Made by a program: the position numbers and the translations under genes. A DNA stretch of 64,000 nt from Phototrophicus methaneseepsis (lineage in GTDB: Bacteria; Chloroflexota; Anaerolineae; Aggregatilineales; Phototrophicaceae): positions 1,674,001 through 1,738,000 of the forward strand of contig NZ_CP062983.1 in the NCBI RefSeq assembly GCF_015500095.1, in the 5' to 3' direction. The first letter of the stretch is position 1. Each line of letters starts with the position of its first letter. The notes under the pieces were generated by a model. The model ran no database searches. It had not been told where the DNA came from and saw nothing but the letters and a program-made list of their open reading frames with translations. Of this stretch, positions 44,631 to 53,746 are shown one piece after another.

Positions 44631-44635
44631 GTTCG

Positions 44636-45700
44636 CTACACTGTCTCCTGAGATGAGATGCCGCTGGAATCACGGATGACGAGTTCGACGGGGGTAATGA
44701 TTTGCAGCGGTACACTATTTTCGTCTTCGATTCGCTGAATCAAGCGTTCAGCCGCTAACTGGCCCAACATGGCTTTATGGACGTGGACTGTCGTCAGTGG
44801 TGGCGCTGTGAATTGCGCTGTATTTACGTTATCGAAGCCCGTCACAGCCACATCTTTAGGGATATTATAGCCCCGTTGGTGCAGCCATTGGATGGCTCCC
44901 ATGGCGATCCCATCAGAGGCGCACATGATGGCAGTCGGTGGCTGGGGGAGGGTCATCAGGCGCTCTGTACCAGATTTGCCCATTTCCGGCGTCCAGCCCG
45001 CCAGCCCATACTCGACACGCACGCGCAGAGCAGGGTCGCTTTCAAGCCCATGGGCCTCAATGCCAGCATAATAGCCCACTTCACGCGCATCCAACGGCCC
45101 GGAAGCCGTGATAAAGCCAATGCGTCGGTGGCCTAGTTGTGCCAGATGATCAACCATCAACCGCATACCCGTTTCGCCATCAAAGCGCACGCTGTCGTGG
45201 GCCATGCCGATTGAAAAAGGCGATGCGACAATGCGAGGCACTTGCTCGCACAGGTAACGCACGCTGTCAATCATGGTACTACCCAGCAGCAGCAATCCCT
45301 GGATAGGATGCTGCCGGAGGATGTCCTGGGCTTGCTCAGCGGTGTGGAGTTCAAAGGCGGTCGTCATAAAAGCGATCTGATAGCCTTCTTCCGCCAGCCT
45401 GCGTTCTGCGCTTTCCAGCACTTCATTATAGAATGGGTTGGCATACTTCCCTGTTGCGCTCATCAGCAGCACGCCGATTTGTACGGGCTGCATGCCCCGC
45501 GAAATATGGTGACGCGGTAAAGTCACACCGCCGTGCTGTCGCCGAACCAGGCCGTTATCTGCTAGTTCTTGTAAGTCGCGCCGGACTGTCATTTCCGATA
45601 CATCCAGCCGCTCCGCCAGGTCGCGCGTGCTGAGCAGGCTGCCATCGCCTTCGCTAACGACGAGCTGCACGATGGCTGACTGGCGCTCTTCCTTTTTCAT
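44636..45700 (-). CDS. DeoR-type HTH fused to a LacI-type sugar-binding domain
   Basis: A 354-residue chimera. Residues 1-60 form a DeoR winged helix (RQSAIVQLVVSEGDGSL, STRDLAERLDVSEMTVRRDL, NGLVRRQHGG). Residues 75-345 form a LacI/PBP-like ligand domain (IGVLLMSATGKYANPFYNEV, LMVDHLAQLGHRRIGFI, IMCASDGIAMGAIQWL, VAVTGFDNVNTAQFTAPPLT). Ordinary DeoR proteins use a phosphosugar-isomerase-like sensor instead. The exchange would let a DeoR-type DNA site be controlled by free sugar. The gene is cotranscribed with the LacI regulator and diverges from the KamA gene. Confidence 0.92.
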   Translation of the reverse strand: MKKEERQSAIVQLVVSEGDGSLLSTRDLAERLDVSEMTVRRDLQELADNGLVRRQHGGVTLPRHHISRGMQPVQIGVLLMSATGKYANPFYNEVLESAERRLAEEGYQIAFMTTAFELHTAEQAQDILRQHPIQGLLLLGSTMIDSVRYLCEQVPRIVASPFSIGMAHDSVRFDGETGMRLMVDHLAQLGHRRIGFITASGPLDAREVGYYAGIEAHGLESDPALRVRVEYGLAGWTPEMGKSGTERLMTLPQPPTAIMCASDGIAMGAIQWLHQRGYNIPKDVAVTGFDNVNTAQFTAPPLTTVHVHKAMLGQLAAERLIQRIEDENSVPLQIITPVELVIRDSSGISSQETV

Positions 45701-45834
45701 GAGGCCTCTTTACGATGTGGGTTCGTACTGTGTTGATTGATCAATGTTCGTTCGCACATCTATTGTACCGGGAAAAGCACATTTACCGCAGTGGCAGCCA
45801 GAAGAAATTTCATTTCAGACTCTACAATTCACAC

Positions 45835-45866
45835 TATACAATTGTCTTATAGTTTCATTGTATAAT
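45835..45866. promoter_or_regulatory. inverted repeat in the divergent KamA/regulator promoter
   Basis: TATACAAT (45835-45842) and ATTGTATA (45857-45864) are perfect inverted copies 14 bases apart, and the right copy overlaps a TATAAT -10 hexamer (45861-45866) for the KamA gene. Another ACAATT lies near 45824. It could be the operator of one of the two divergent regulators. Confidence 0.5.
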
Positions 45867-45960
45867 AGTGCCAATAATAAGAGCGCCTGTTCTGTTGGGC
45901 GCATCATTATTTCACTTCCCAATTTAACTTCCCACTTTTGTTCTTCCACTTAGGAGAAGA

Positions 45961-47514
45961 ATGAAAACTCCCAATCCTACAATCGAAGAACTGCAACAGC
46001 AGGACGAGGAAGAGCCTCCCTCTAGGGGTTCTATTGCTACCACACCACGCCCGACACTCTGGGCAGACGTACCTGACGAACAATGGAATGACTGGCGCTG
46101 GCAGCTTGCGCATCGCCTGAATAGCCTTGATGAACTGGCCCAGATTATCAATCTGACGCCGGAAGAAATTGAAGGCCTGCAAGCGGACGATAAATTCCGT
46201 GTGGATATCACGCCTTATTTTGCCAGCTTGATCGATCCGAATGACCCGCACTGCCCGGTTCGCAGGCAGGTTATCCCACAAGGTCGTGAGCTGAAAGCGT
46301 TTACAGGCATGATGGAGGATAGCCTTGCGGAAGATAAGCACAGCCCGGTACCGGGCCTGGTGCATCGCTATCCGGACCGTGTGCTCATGCTGCTGACGAC
46401 GCAGTGCGCCAGTTACTGTCGCTACTGCACGCGCAGCCGCATCGTGGGCAACCCGGCTATGACGTTTAGCCGCGTCGACTTTGAAGCGCAGTTAGATTAC
46501 TTGCGGAACACGCCGCAGGTCCGTGATGTGCTGCTCAGCGGTGGTGACCCGCTGGTGCTGGCACCCAAGCAGCTTGAATATGTGCTCTCTAGCCTGCGTG
46601 CGATTGAACATATCGAGATTATTCGCATCGGTAGCCGCGTGCCGGTCTTTATGCCGCAGCGTATCACCGATGATTTGTGTGATGTCCTGAAGAAATATCA
46701 TCCGATCTGGTTGAATATCCACGTCAACCATCCGAAAGAAATCACCCCGGAACTGAGCCGTGCCCTGGAGAAGCTCGCTTTCGCAGGTGTGCCGCTTGGT
46801 AACCAGAGCGTCTTGCTGGCTGGGATCAACGATAGCGTTGATATTCAGCGTGAATTGGTCCATAAGCTGGTGCGTAACCGCGTTCGGCCCTATTACCTGT
46901 ATCAGTGTGATATGGTCAAAGGGGCGGGGCACTTCCGCACGACGATTGCCAAAGGTATCGAAATTATCGAAGGGCTGCGCGGCCATACCAGTGGCTACGC
47001 GGTGCCGACTTATGTCGTTGATGCGCCCGGTGGCGGTGGCAAAATCCCGGTCATGCCGCAGTACCTCATCAGCCAGGCCCCTGGCAAGGTGGTTTTGCGT
47101 AACTACGAAGGCTATATCACCGTCTATGATGAGCCGACGGATTATGACCCCCATGCGATTGATGCGCTGCAATCCCAGGCTGTCCATCGTGCCGAAGTCG
47201 GCCAGGGTGGTGTGTATGGCCTTCTCTCTGGCGAGGCGGAAAGCATCAAGCCAGAGGGCTTCGATACGCTGCATCAGCGCCATGCGGCTCAACACCGCCT
47301 GAACGTCGATACAGCCAAGTGGGTCCGTTATAAAGATGGCGTCCCCATGCCTAATATCATCAACCAGAACGGCCATACCAATGGCAACAGCCAGAACGGT
47401 AATGGTAATGGCAATGGTCATCATGGGGCGAATGGCCACAATGGGGCCAGTAACGGCCACAGCACGAACGGCCATGAAAATGGTCATAACGGCAAACCGC
47501 TGCCGAAATCCTAA
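45961..47514 (+). CDS. KamA family radical SAM lysine 2,3-aminomutase with Asn/Gly/His tail
   Basis: A 517-residue PLP- and SAM-dependent aminomutase that moves the alpha-amino group of L-lysine to form beta-lysine. The [4Fe-4S] cluster Cys are C149, C153 and C156 (CASYCRYC). The PLP lysine is K361 in APGGGGKIP. The two Asp that bind the lysine side chain in known enzymes appear as D317 (YQCDMVKG) and D354 (VVDAPGG), so lysine is the likely substrate. Residues about 465-517 form a low-complexity tail rich in NGH units with seven His, absent from usual family members of about 415 residues. The ATG at 45961 follows TTAGGAGAAGA. An ATP-grasp gene follows 78 bases downstream. Confidence 0.9.
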   Translation: MKTPNPTIEELQQQDEEEPPSRGSIATTPRPTLWADVPDEQWNDWRWQLAHRLNSLDELAQIINLTPEEIEGLQADDKFRVDITPYFASLIDPNDPHCPVRRQVIPQGRELKAFTGMMEDSLAEDKHSPVPGLVHRYPDRVLMLLTTQCASYCRYCTRSRIVGNPAMTFSRVDFEAQLDYLRNTPQVRDVLLSGGDPLVLAPKQLEYVLSSLRAIEHIEIIRIGSRVPVFMPQRITDDLCDVLKKYHPIWLNIHVNHPKEITPELSRALEKLAFAGVPLGNQSVLLAGINDSVDIQRELVHKLVRNRVRPYYLYQCDMVKGAGHFRTTIAKGIEIIEGLRGHTSGYAVPTYVVDAPGGGGKIPVMPQYLISQAPGKVVLRNYEGYITVYDEPTDYDPHAIDALQSQAVHRAEVGQGGVYGLLSGEAESIKPEGFDTLHQRHAAQHRLNVDTAKWVRYKDGVPMPNIINQNGHTNGNSQNGNGNGNGHHGANGHNGASNGHSTNGHENGHNGKPLPKS

Positions 47515-47592
47515 TCACGTTCATCAGTCATAGTTCTATCGAATAACGTTCGATTTTGACAACGGCGTCGTACGCCGGAGAAAGACCGCATC

Positions 47593-48717
47593 ATGAAGAT
47601 TGCTTTACTCGCAAATCTCATTAAAAACGCGCCGACATGGCCGGGGATGCCAACCGACCGCTGGGATGACCTCGACAGCCCGAAGACCATCGCATCAATT
47701 ACCAAAGCGTTGGAAGCTGGCGACCATACGGTGCAGTTTTTCGAAGGGCGCATCGAGCCGCCCCACAGCGTCGTCCAGAAGCTGACGGATTATGCCCCGG
47801 ATCTGTGCTTCAACATCACGGAAGGGCACTTTGGCGACAGCCGCGAGTCTCATATCCCCTCCATTCTGGAGATGTTGCAGCTTCCTTATACGGGCAGCCG
47901 TGTATTGACGCTGGCTCTGGCGCTGGATAAGCCCATGACGAAGCGCGTCCTGAGCTATCACAACCTGCCAACGCCGGAGTTCCAGGTATTTGAAGATGCC
48001 AATGAAGACATCGCCGCTGATTTACTCAATGAAGATGGTGAACTGCGCTTCCCCATGTTCGTTAAGCCCAGCCGTGAAGGGACCAGCGTGGGTGTCAGCG
48101 CTAAGAGCATCGTCCAGACAGTCAGCGAACTGCGCGATGCCCTGGCTGAGCAAATTCAGTTGTATCGCCAGCCGATTTTGGTCGAGCATTACATTGAAGG
48201 CCGTGAATTGACGGTTGGTGTGGTGGGCAACCTGGGCCGTATGGCCGCGCGCCGCATCAATGACAGCCATTTGCCGGACGAACTGCCTGCTGGGCTGACC
48301 TTCTTCCCGGTGATGGAAGTGGACCTGGACCGTTATGAAGCTTCTGAAGCGGGCGTCTATACAAACCGCATTAAGACAGATCTTGTCGATACGTTTTACT
48401 ATCTGTGCCCGGCCCCGATTGATGAAGCGCTGGCGCACCAGCTTAATGTGCTGACGGCTGCGGTCTTCCGTGTGGTGGGCTGCAAAGATGTGGCCCGTGT
48501 GGATTTCCGGCTGGATGCACTCAGTGGCAAGCCCTATATCCTGGAAGTCAACCCGCTGCCTGGCCTCAACCCGGAATACAGCGACTTGTGCATTCAGGCC
48601 CGCGCCGCTGGCTGGACTTATGAGCAGCTCGTCAATGAGATTGCGAACGAAGCCTTCTTCCGTTATGGCATGCTAGAAGGTGTGACACGGCCTTCCCAGA
48701 ACGATTCTATGAGCTAA
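47593..48717 (+). CDS. ATP-grasp ligase of the D-Ala-D-Ala ligase family
   Basis: A 374-residue ATP-grasp enzyme that joins a carboxylate to an amine through an acyl phosphate. Seen are the ATP-binding Lys in FPMFVKPSREGTSVGVS, the Glu in ILVEHYIEGRELTVGV and the metal-binding end of the fold in RVDFRLDALSGKP and ILEVNPLPGLNPEYSD. The N-terminal domain lacks the usual start of cell-wall Ddl (it begins MKIALLANLIKNAP and is longer). That and its place next to KamA suggest a specialised amino-acid or beta-amino-acid ligase rather than the housekeeping Ddl. A terminator follows. Confidence 0.85.
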   Translation: MKIALLANLIKNAPTWPGMPTDRWDDLDSPKTIASITKALEAGDHTVQFFEGRIEPPHSVVQKLTDYAPDLCFNITEGHFGDSRESHIPSILEMLQLPYTGSRVLTLALALDKPMTKRVLSYHNLPTPEFQVFEDANEDIAADLLNEDGELRFPMFVKPSREGTSVGVSAKSIVQTVSELRDALAEQIQLYRQPILVEHYIEGRELTVGVVGNLGRMAARRINDSHLPDELPAGLTFFPVMEVDLDRYEASEAGVYTNRIKTDLVDTFYYLCPAPIDEALAHQLNVLTAAVFRVVGCKDVARVDFRLDALSGKPYILEVNPLPGLNPEYSDLCIQARAAGWTYEQLVNEIANEAFFRYGMLEGVTRPSQNDSMS

Positions 48718-48770
48718 TCTGGTCGTTCTTTTCCACGCCTCTATAAACAGAGGAAGACATAGCACCTGAA

Positions 48771-48809
48771 AGCCCTTCTCCAAGCTATTTTATTGGGGAA
48801 GGGCTTTTT
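48771..48809 (+). terminator. terminator of the KamA/ATP-grasp unit
   Basis: AGCCCTTCTCC (48771-48781) pairs with GGGGAAGGGCT (48795-48805), one pair non-Watson-Crick, and TTTTTG follows. Confidence 0.88.
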
Positions 48810-48973
48810 GATAAGATGCTGTCCTCCATGCCCGGTAAAGCGCGCAGGTGAGGCCTATCGTTCAATATGGGCCACATGCTGCCCATGGTGCAATAACCCC
48901 CTTTCCGCAATTGGCCCCGGCCTGCTATACTCTCATGTGACGATTTAACCCTCATCAGCGACAGAGAGCAATC

Positions 48974-50437
48974 ATGACGAGCCTGACCGACCTCACCATT
49001 ACTGACGCGCTGAGTAAACTGCGCGCAGGCGACATAAGCAGTGTAGAACTCACCCAGGCGCACATCGACCAGATTGAAAAATACGAGCCGCAAGTTAAAG
49101 CTTATCTGACTGTCACAGCCGAAGAAGCCCTTAAGCAAGCCCAGGCCGCCGATGATGCGCGTGCCAATGGGAGCGACGCGCCCTTGTTAGGCATTCCCCT
49201 GGCGATTAAGGACGTCATCAGCACAAAAGGTGTCGAGACGACCGCCGGTAGCAAAATCCTGAAAGGCTATGTGCCGTTGTTCGATGCGACCTGTGTCGCA
49301 CGCCTCAAAGAAGCGGGTATGGTCATGTTGGGCAAGCTCAATATGGATGAATTCGCCATGGGGTCTTCTACGGAGAACAGCGGTTACTTCACGACACATA
49401 ATCCCTGGGACCTGGATCGCGTCCCCGGTGGCAGCAGCGGCGGCAGTGGCGCCGCCGTCAGCGCCCGGACGGCGATGGGCACGCTTGGCACAGATACCGG
49501 TGGTTCGATTCGCCTGCCTGGGTCTTTCTGCGGTGTGGCTTCTGTTAAGCCGAGCTATGGGCGCTGCTCTCGCTATGGTTTAATCGCTTACGGGTCTTCG
49601 TTGGATCAGCCAGGACCGTTTGGCCGTACTGTCGAAGATAATGCCCGCATTCTACAGGTCATCGCTGGTCAGGATCCGATGGATGCGACCAGTATGCCTC
49701 TTGAAGTGCCGGATTATGTCGCTGGCCTGACGGGCGATGTTAAAGGGCTGAAGATCGGCGTCCCTAAGGAATTCTTCGTATCGGGCATGCAGCCGGAAGT
49801 CGAACAGGCAGTCCAGGCAGCGCTTAAAGTCTATGAAGATATGGGCGCGGAGATCATCGAGGTGAGCCTGCCGCACACTGAGCACGCGCTCTCCGTCTAT
49901 TACATCATCGCTATGTCAGAAGCCAGCGCCAACCTCGCGCGTTATGATGGTATCCGGTTTGGCGCGCGCATTGATGGCGATGACATGATCGAAACCTATA
50001 AGCTGACGCGCGGCCAGGGCTTCGGCGATGAAGTCAAACGCCGGATTATGCTGGGCACCTATGCGCTCAGCGCGGGTTATTATGATGCCTGGTATGGCAA
50101 AGCCCAGCAGGTGCGTACGCTCATCAAGCAGGATTACGAAAAGGCTTTTGAACAGGTTGACGTCCTCGTTGCAGCCACATCCCCGACGACGGCCTTCAAA
50201 CTGGGCGAAAATATGGACGATCCCTTGCAGATGTACCTCTCTGATGTGCTGACCATCAGCGCAAATCTGGCAGGTATCTGCGGCATGAACGTCCCTTGCG
50301 GCTTCGATGACAATGGCTTGCCTATCGGGATGCAGGTCTTTGGCCCCGCCTTTGGCGAAGATGTCATGTTCCGCGTCGGCCATGCTTACGAAAGTGCTAC
50401 AGATTGGCACCTGCGCAAGCCCGCGTTGATCAGCTAA
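48974..50437 (+). CDS. gatA: Asp/Glu-tRNA(Asn/Gln) amidotransferase subunit A
   Basis: A 487-residue amidase-signature protein that releases ammonia from glutamine for amidation of Glu-tRNA(Gln) or Asp-tRNA(Asn). The Ser-cisSer-Lys triad is K79 (LAIKD), S154 (PGGSSGGSG) and S178 (DTGGSIRLPG), at the same positions as in characterised GatA. KPSYGRCSRYGLIAY is also diagnostic. gatC and gatB are not adjacent, so the complex is encoded at separate loci. A hairpin follows the stop. Confidence 0.95.
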   Translation: MTSLTDLTITDALSKLRAGDISSVELTQAHIDQIEKYEPQVKAYLTVTAEEALKQAQAADDARANGSDAPLLGIPLAIKDVISTKGVETTAGSKILKGYVPLFDATCVARLKEAGMVMLGKLNMDEFAMGSSTENSGYFTTHNPWDLDRVPGGSSGGSGAAVSARTAMGTLGTDTGGSIRLPGSFCGVASVKPSYGRCSRYGLIAYGSSLDQPGPFGRTVEDNARILQVIAGQDPMDATSMPLEVPDYVAGLTGDVKGLKIGVPKEFFVSGMQPEVEQAVQAALKVYEDMGAEIIEVSLPHTEHALSVYYIIAMSEASANLARYDGIRFGARIDGDDMIETYKLTRGQGFGDEVKRRIMLGTYALSAGYYDAWYGKAQQVRTLIKQDYEKAFEQVDVLVAATSPTTAFKLGENMDDPLQMYLSDVLTISANLAGICGMNVPCGFDDNGLPIGMQVFGPAFGEDVMFRVGHAYESATDWHLRKPALIS

Positions 50438-50454
50438 TTTCCTCGCTTTAGAAT

Positions 50455-50484
50455 AAGGGGCGTTAATAGCGTCCCTTTCGATTT
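50455..50484 (+). terminator. terminator of gatA
   Basis: AAGGGGCG (50455-50462) pairs with CGTCCCTT (50470-50477) with one G-U pair and a 7-base loop; the tail TCGATTT is only moderately U-rich. Confidence 0.6.
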
Positions 50485-50547
50485 CCTTAGCACATAGTAA
50501 AATCTATTTTATAGATTGGGCTAATATACCTGTGTGTAGAGGAATAG

Positions 50548-51360
50548 TTGATGTCATCTGCATGGAATACCATTCAAAAGAGACGCGACGCAGAAAAAAA
50601 GATTAATGAGATTTTCAAAAATCCTGATTTTGTCAATGTCATCCATTATTCTTGTGAAAGCTTCTATGATCGGGAAGATGGCAAATCTTCGCGCATTACC
50701 TCAATTGCAGTCAAAAATTTAGGTAATGAACAGACAAAATCGTTCTCTATACATCAAATGGCAGAAATACAGAAAATACCTTTCTCACAAATAGAAGCCC
50801 ACTACGATGAACTTGAAAAAGCTATGCTTAATGAGTTTTATGATTTTGTGGAGAGACATTCCAACTATAAATGGCTGCATTGGAATATGCGGGATATAAA
50901 CTATGGCTTTCCGGCTCTTGAGCACCGGTTTTCTGTTCTTGGTGGGAAACCTGTTTCAATAGATGAACAGAGGTTGCTAAACTTAGCAAATATTTTCACA
51001 GATAAATACGGGCCAAACTACGTAGGGCATCCAAGAATGGAAAGCCTCAGAGATCTAAATGATATTAGTCCTAAAGACGCTTTGTCAGGTGGTGAAGAAG
51101 CAGAAGCTTTTGAAAACAAAGAATATATTAGACTACATCAGTCCACTTTAAGAAAAGTAAATATAGTCTCAAAATTTGCCGAACAAGAATGGAATGGCTC
51201 ACTTAAAACAAAAATTAGTTGGTGGGAGATGCATAGAATTAGTCTTATTGCCTTGGTTGATGGGATAACCGATTCTGTTTTATTCAAGGCACTTGGTGCT
51301 TTATCAATAGTAATTACGGTTGTTCAGTTTTCTTACCTGTTACTAGACACGATTTTCTAG
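50548..51360 (+). CDS. AT-rich orphan protein with C-terminal membrane helix
   Basis: A 270-residue protein I cannot assign. It is markedly AT-richer than its neighbours and uses different codons (many AAA, ATA and AGA), which points to transfer. Visible parts are a Lys/Asp-rich start, CESFYDREDGKSSRITSIAV with a strand-like pattern, a conserved-looking acidic and aromatic stretch NYKWLHWNMRDINYGF, a helical region (LLNLANIFTDKYGPNY) and a C-terminal hydrophobic helix (FKALGALSIVITVVQFSYLL). The start of the fold (a Tyr-Asp pair, then an Asp later) could suit an RNase H-like nuclease, but this is a weak impression. GTTGATG and a poor ribosome site precede the ATG. Confidence 0.7.
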   Translation: MMSSAWNTIQKRRDAEKKINEIFKNPDFVNVIHYSCESFYDREDGKSSRITSIAVKNLGNEQTKSFSIHQMAEIQKIPFSQIEAHYDELEKAMLNEFYDFVERHSNYKWLHWNMRDINYGFPALEHRFSVLGGKPVSIDEQRLLNLANIFTDKYGPNYVGHPRMESLRDLNDISPKDALSGGEEAEAFENKEYIRLHQSTLRKVNIVSKFAEQEWNGSLKTKISWWEMHRISLIALVDGITDSVLFKALGALSIVITVVQFSYLLLDTIF

Positions 51361-51392
51361 GACAAAAAACGTACATTTTAAGAAAGTAATAG

Positions 51393-52469
51393 ATGTCTAT
51401 CCACATCGCCTATTACATTAGCGGACACGGCTTTGGACATGCGGCACGTCAGCAGCCGATTATCAAGCGCCTCTCTGAATTGGGCCTGACTGTGCATGTG
51501 CGCACTGGCGCGCCAGATAAATTCTTCCAGGCGCCGAATGTCGTCTATCATCAGCAACAGTACGACATCGGCATGGTGCAGATTGATGCCATGCACATCG
51601 ACCCGGAAGCGGCCTTTCGCTGGTATGGGGGCTTTTTAGGGCGGCAGGGTGATGTCATCCTTGAAGAAGTGGCTTACTTACGGGAAAACGATGTCCACCT
51701 CATCGCTTGTGATATTCCGCCTATCGCTTGTGAAATCGCGGCCCTGATGGGGCTGCCCTGCGTCGTCGTGACGCACTTTACGTGGGATTGGGTTTACCAG
51801 CATTACATGGATGACTTCCCACAGTATCAATACATCATTGATAGCATCACCGCTTCGTACCATAAAGCTGATTTGCTGCTGGAAATGCCTTTTGCGCACC
51901 CTATGCCACAGTTTGACCATATCGAGAAAATTCCGCTGGTGATGAACCCCCTCACCAAGACACGCGAACAGGTGCGGGCCGAGTTTGATGTGCCGGATCA
52001 CCATAAACTGTGCGTTATTTCGATGGGCGGCATGGATTGGGCAGGTAATATGGATGCCCTGCGCCAAAAGCAGGGTTGGACGTTCCTGGTAACACCTGCG
52101 GCGTGGCCCCAGGTCTGCGAGTGGCCCCATACGCGCCTTGTCGGGCATGGTTATGCGGGCTTCCACAATTTATTTGCGGCTGCGGACCTTGCCATTGGCA
52201 AGCTAGGCTACTCTACCATGAGCGAATTAGTCGGTAATGGGACGCCATCGCTTTACATCCGGCGCGAAGGTTGGCGAGAACATGATCTACTCTCCCCGGC
52301 TATGCAGCTATACAGCCACAGCATTGAAATTACACATCATCAGTATGAGGCTGGTGATTGGATCGACTGGATTGATGAACTTGCGGCTCGTGATGGGAAG
52401 TTGCCTGTCTTACAGACGAATGGGGTCGAGGTGGCGGCGCGGCGGCTGTACCAATTAGCTGAGGGATAG
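51393..52469 (+). CDS. predicted glycosyltransferase (GT-B fold)
   Basis: A 358-residue cytosolic protein with the GT-B look of the MurG/GT28-like group. It starts IAYYISGHGFGHAARQQPI, whose Gly/His loop resembles nucleotide-sugar or N-terminal domains found before some sugar kinases (for example L-arabinokinase). The C-terminal half has AAADLAIGKLGYSTMSELVGNG and PSLYIRREGWREHDLL, like donor-binding regions. It may transfer a sugar to a lipid or small acceptor. It is followed after 8 bases by a convergent kinase gene. Confidence 0.78.
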   Translation: MSIHIAYYISGHGFGHAARQQPIIKRLSELGLTVHVRTGAPDKFFQAPNVVYHQQQYDIGMVQIDAMHIDPEAAFRWYGGFLGRQGDVILEEVAYLRENDVHLIACDIPPIACEIAALMGLPCVVVTHFTWDWVYQHYMDDFPQYQYIIDSITASYHKADLLLEMPFAHPMPQFDHIEKIPLVMNPLTKTREQVRAEFDVPDHHKLCVISMGGMDWAGNMDALRQKQGWTFLVTPAAWPQVCEWPHTRLVGHGYAGFHNLFAAADLAIGKLGYSTMSELVGNGTPSLYIRREGWREHDLLSPAMQLYSHSIEITHHQYEAGDWIDWIDELAARDGKLPVLQTNGVEVAARRLYQLAEG

Positions 52470-52477
52470 CCTGGTAA

Positions 52478-53536
52478 TTACGATTGAGAAAGCGTGCACA
52501 TCACGTGTGTGGATTGACCATAATCGCTGTGAATGGTGAGGCTGCCACCGTTGAGTTCTAGCAGGCGTTTGGTGATGACAAGCCCAAGCCCGGTCCCTTG
52601 TTGCTCATAGGTATCGCGTTCGAACTGCATAAAGGCCCCGACCTCGGCAATCTGCTCTGGCGTCATGCCCCGGCCCTGGTCTTCTATATGTAGGAAGTAA
52701 TGCGCGTTATTGGGTTCCCCAACAATGTGGATGGGGGTACCCGCCTCAGAATACTGGCATGCATTTTCAACCAGTTCCCTCATGATAACAGAAAGTTGTT
52801 CCGGGACGATGCAAAGCGCTGTCGGCGCAAGCTGTAGCCGTAAATCATCCTGACGGTTCAAAGAGGTTGCATGTTTGATAGCCGCCTCGGTGATGATCTT
52901 GTGGGCGTCTTGTAGGGGGTGGTCAGCCGGCTTGATGACGCCTGTTTGCAGCTCTGTATACCACAAGAACTTATCTGACATCCGATGCAGGCGTTCTGCA
53001 TATTGGTTCATAGTCAGCAGCAGGGATTGATTTTCTTCGTTGGAGCCGTCCATCATCACCTGCAAATAGCCTTCCAGCACCATGACCACTGTCCGTAGTT
53101 CATGAGGTAGGGCCGTGGTGATGTTATTGCGCAGCTCGTCCATTTTCTGGTGCAGGTGCTTATCGTGCAGGGCTTTTTTCTGTAATCCCGCTCGCACGGC
53201 AGTGCGCAGTTCTTCTACGGAGAATGGCTTAGTCAGATAATCGTCAGCGCCAAGTGCCATCCCATAACGGATTGCTTCGCGTTCATCAAAAGCTGTCAGG
53301 AAGATGAAAGGGATAGAGGCCGTTTGATCGTCTTTTCTTAATTCGGAAATGACCTGATAGCCATCCATATCCGGCATGGCAATATCACAGAGGATGAGGT
53401 TAGGGGGATGCTGGCGGGCAATCTCAAGGCCTTCAATGCCATCACGGGCCTCCAGGATATGATAATCTTGCCGCAGCGTGTGTACGATTAATTCGCGCGT
53501 AATATCAATATCTTCAATGACGAGAATTGTTTTCAT
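52478..53536 (-). CDS. response regulator-histidine kinase hybrid (REC-HisKA-HATPase)
   Basis: A 352-residue protein with the same domain order as the one at 14742-15878: receiver (1-118) with D51 in LILCDIAMPDMDG, T82 in FLTAF and K103 in LTKPFS; HisKA with H145 in ALPHELRTV; and HATPase with ELVENACQYSE, DQGRGMTPEQI and GTGLGLVITKR. In the HisKA box the usual Pro after the Arg-Thr is replaced (HELRTVV), a point to check for activity. No kinase gene is next to it, so its phosphate donor lies elsewhere. It is cytosolic. Confidence 0.92.
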   Translation of the reverse strand: MKTILVIEDIDITRELIVHTLRQDYHILEARDGIEGLEIARQHPPNLILCDIAMPDMDGYQVISELRKDDQTASIPFIFLTAFDEREAIRYGMALGADDYLTKPFSVEELRTAVRAGLQKKALHDKHLHQKMDELRNNITTALPHELRTVVMVLEGYLQVMMDGSNEENQSLLLTMNQYAERLHRMSDKFLWYTELQTGVIKPADHPLQDAHKIITEAAIKHATSLNRQDDLRLQLAPTALCIVPEQLSVIMRELVENACQYSEAGTPIHIVGEPNNAHYFLHIEDQGRGMTPEQIAEVGAFMQFERDTYEQQGTGLGLVITKRLLELNGGSLTIHSDYGQSTHVMCTLSQS

Positions 53537-53746
53537 CCTGTATCCCGCAAATGACTTTCCTAGAGCTATTATAAGGACAGATAGGGTTTATAACCGTAAG
53601 ATACGAGATCATAACAAATGAATACAGGAACAAGCTGTTTAGAATATTCCATAATATTATAAACCCATTTTCAGTCTATATCCTTATAAAGATAACGACA
53701 ATAGTCAAACACTTGCAAACATCTCATCGTATCCCTTCAGCTCAGT

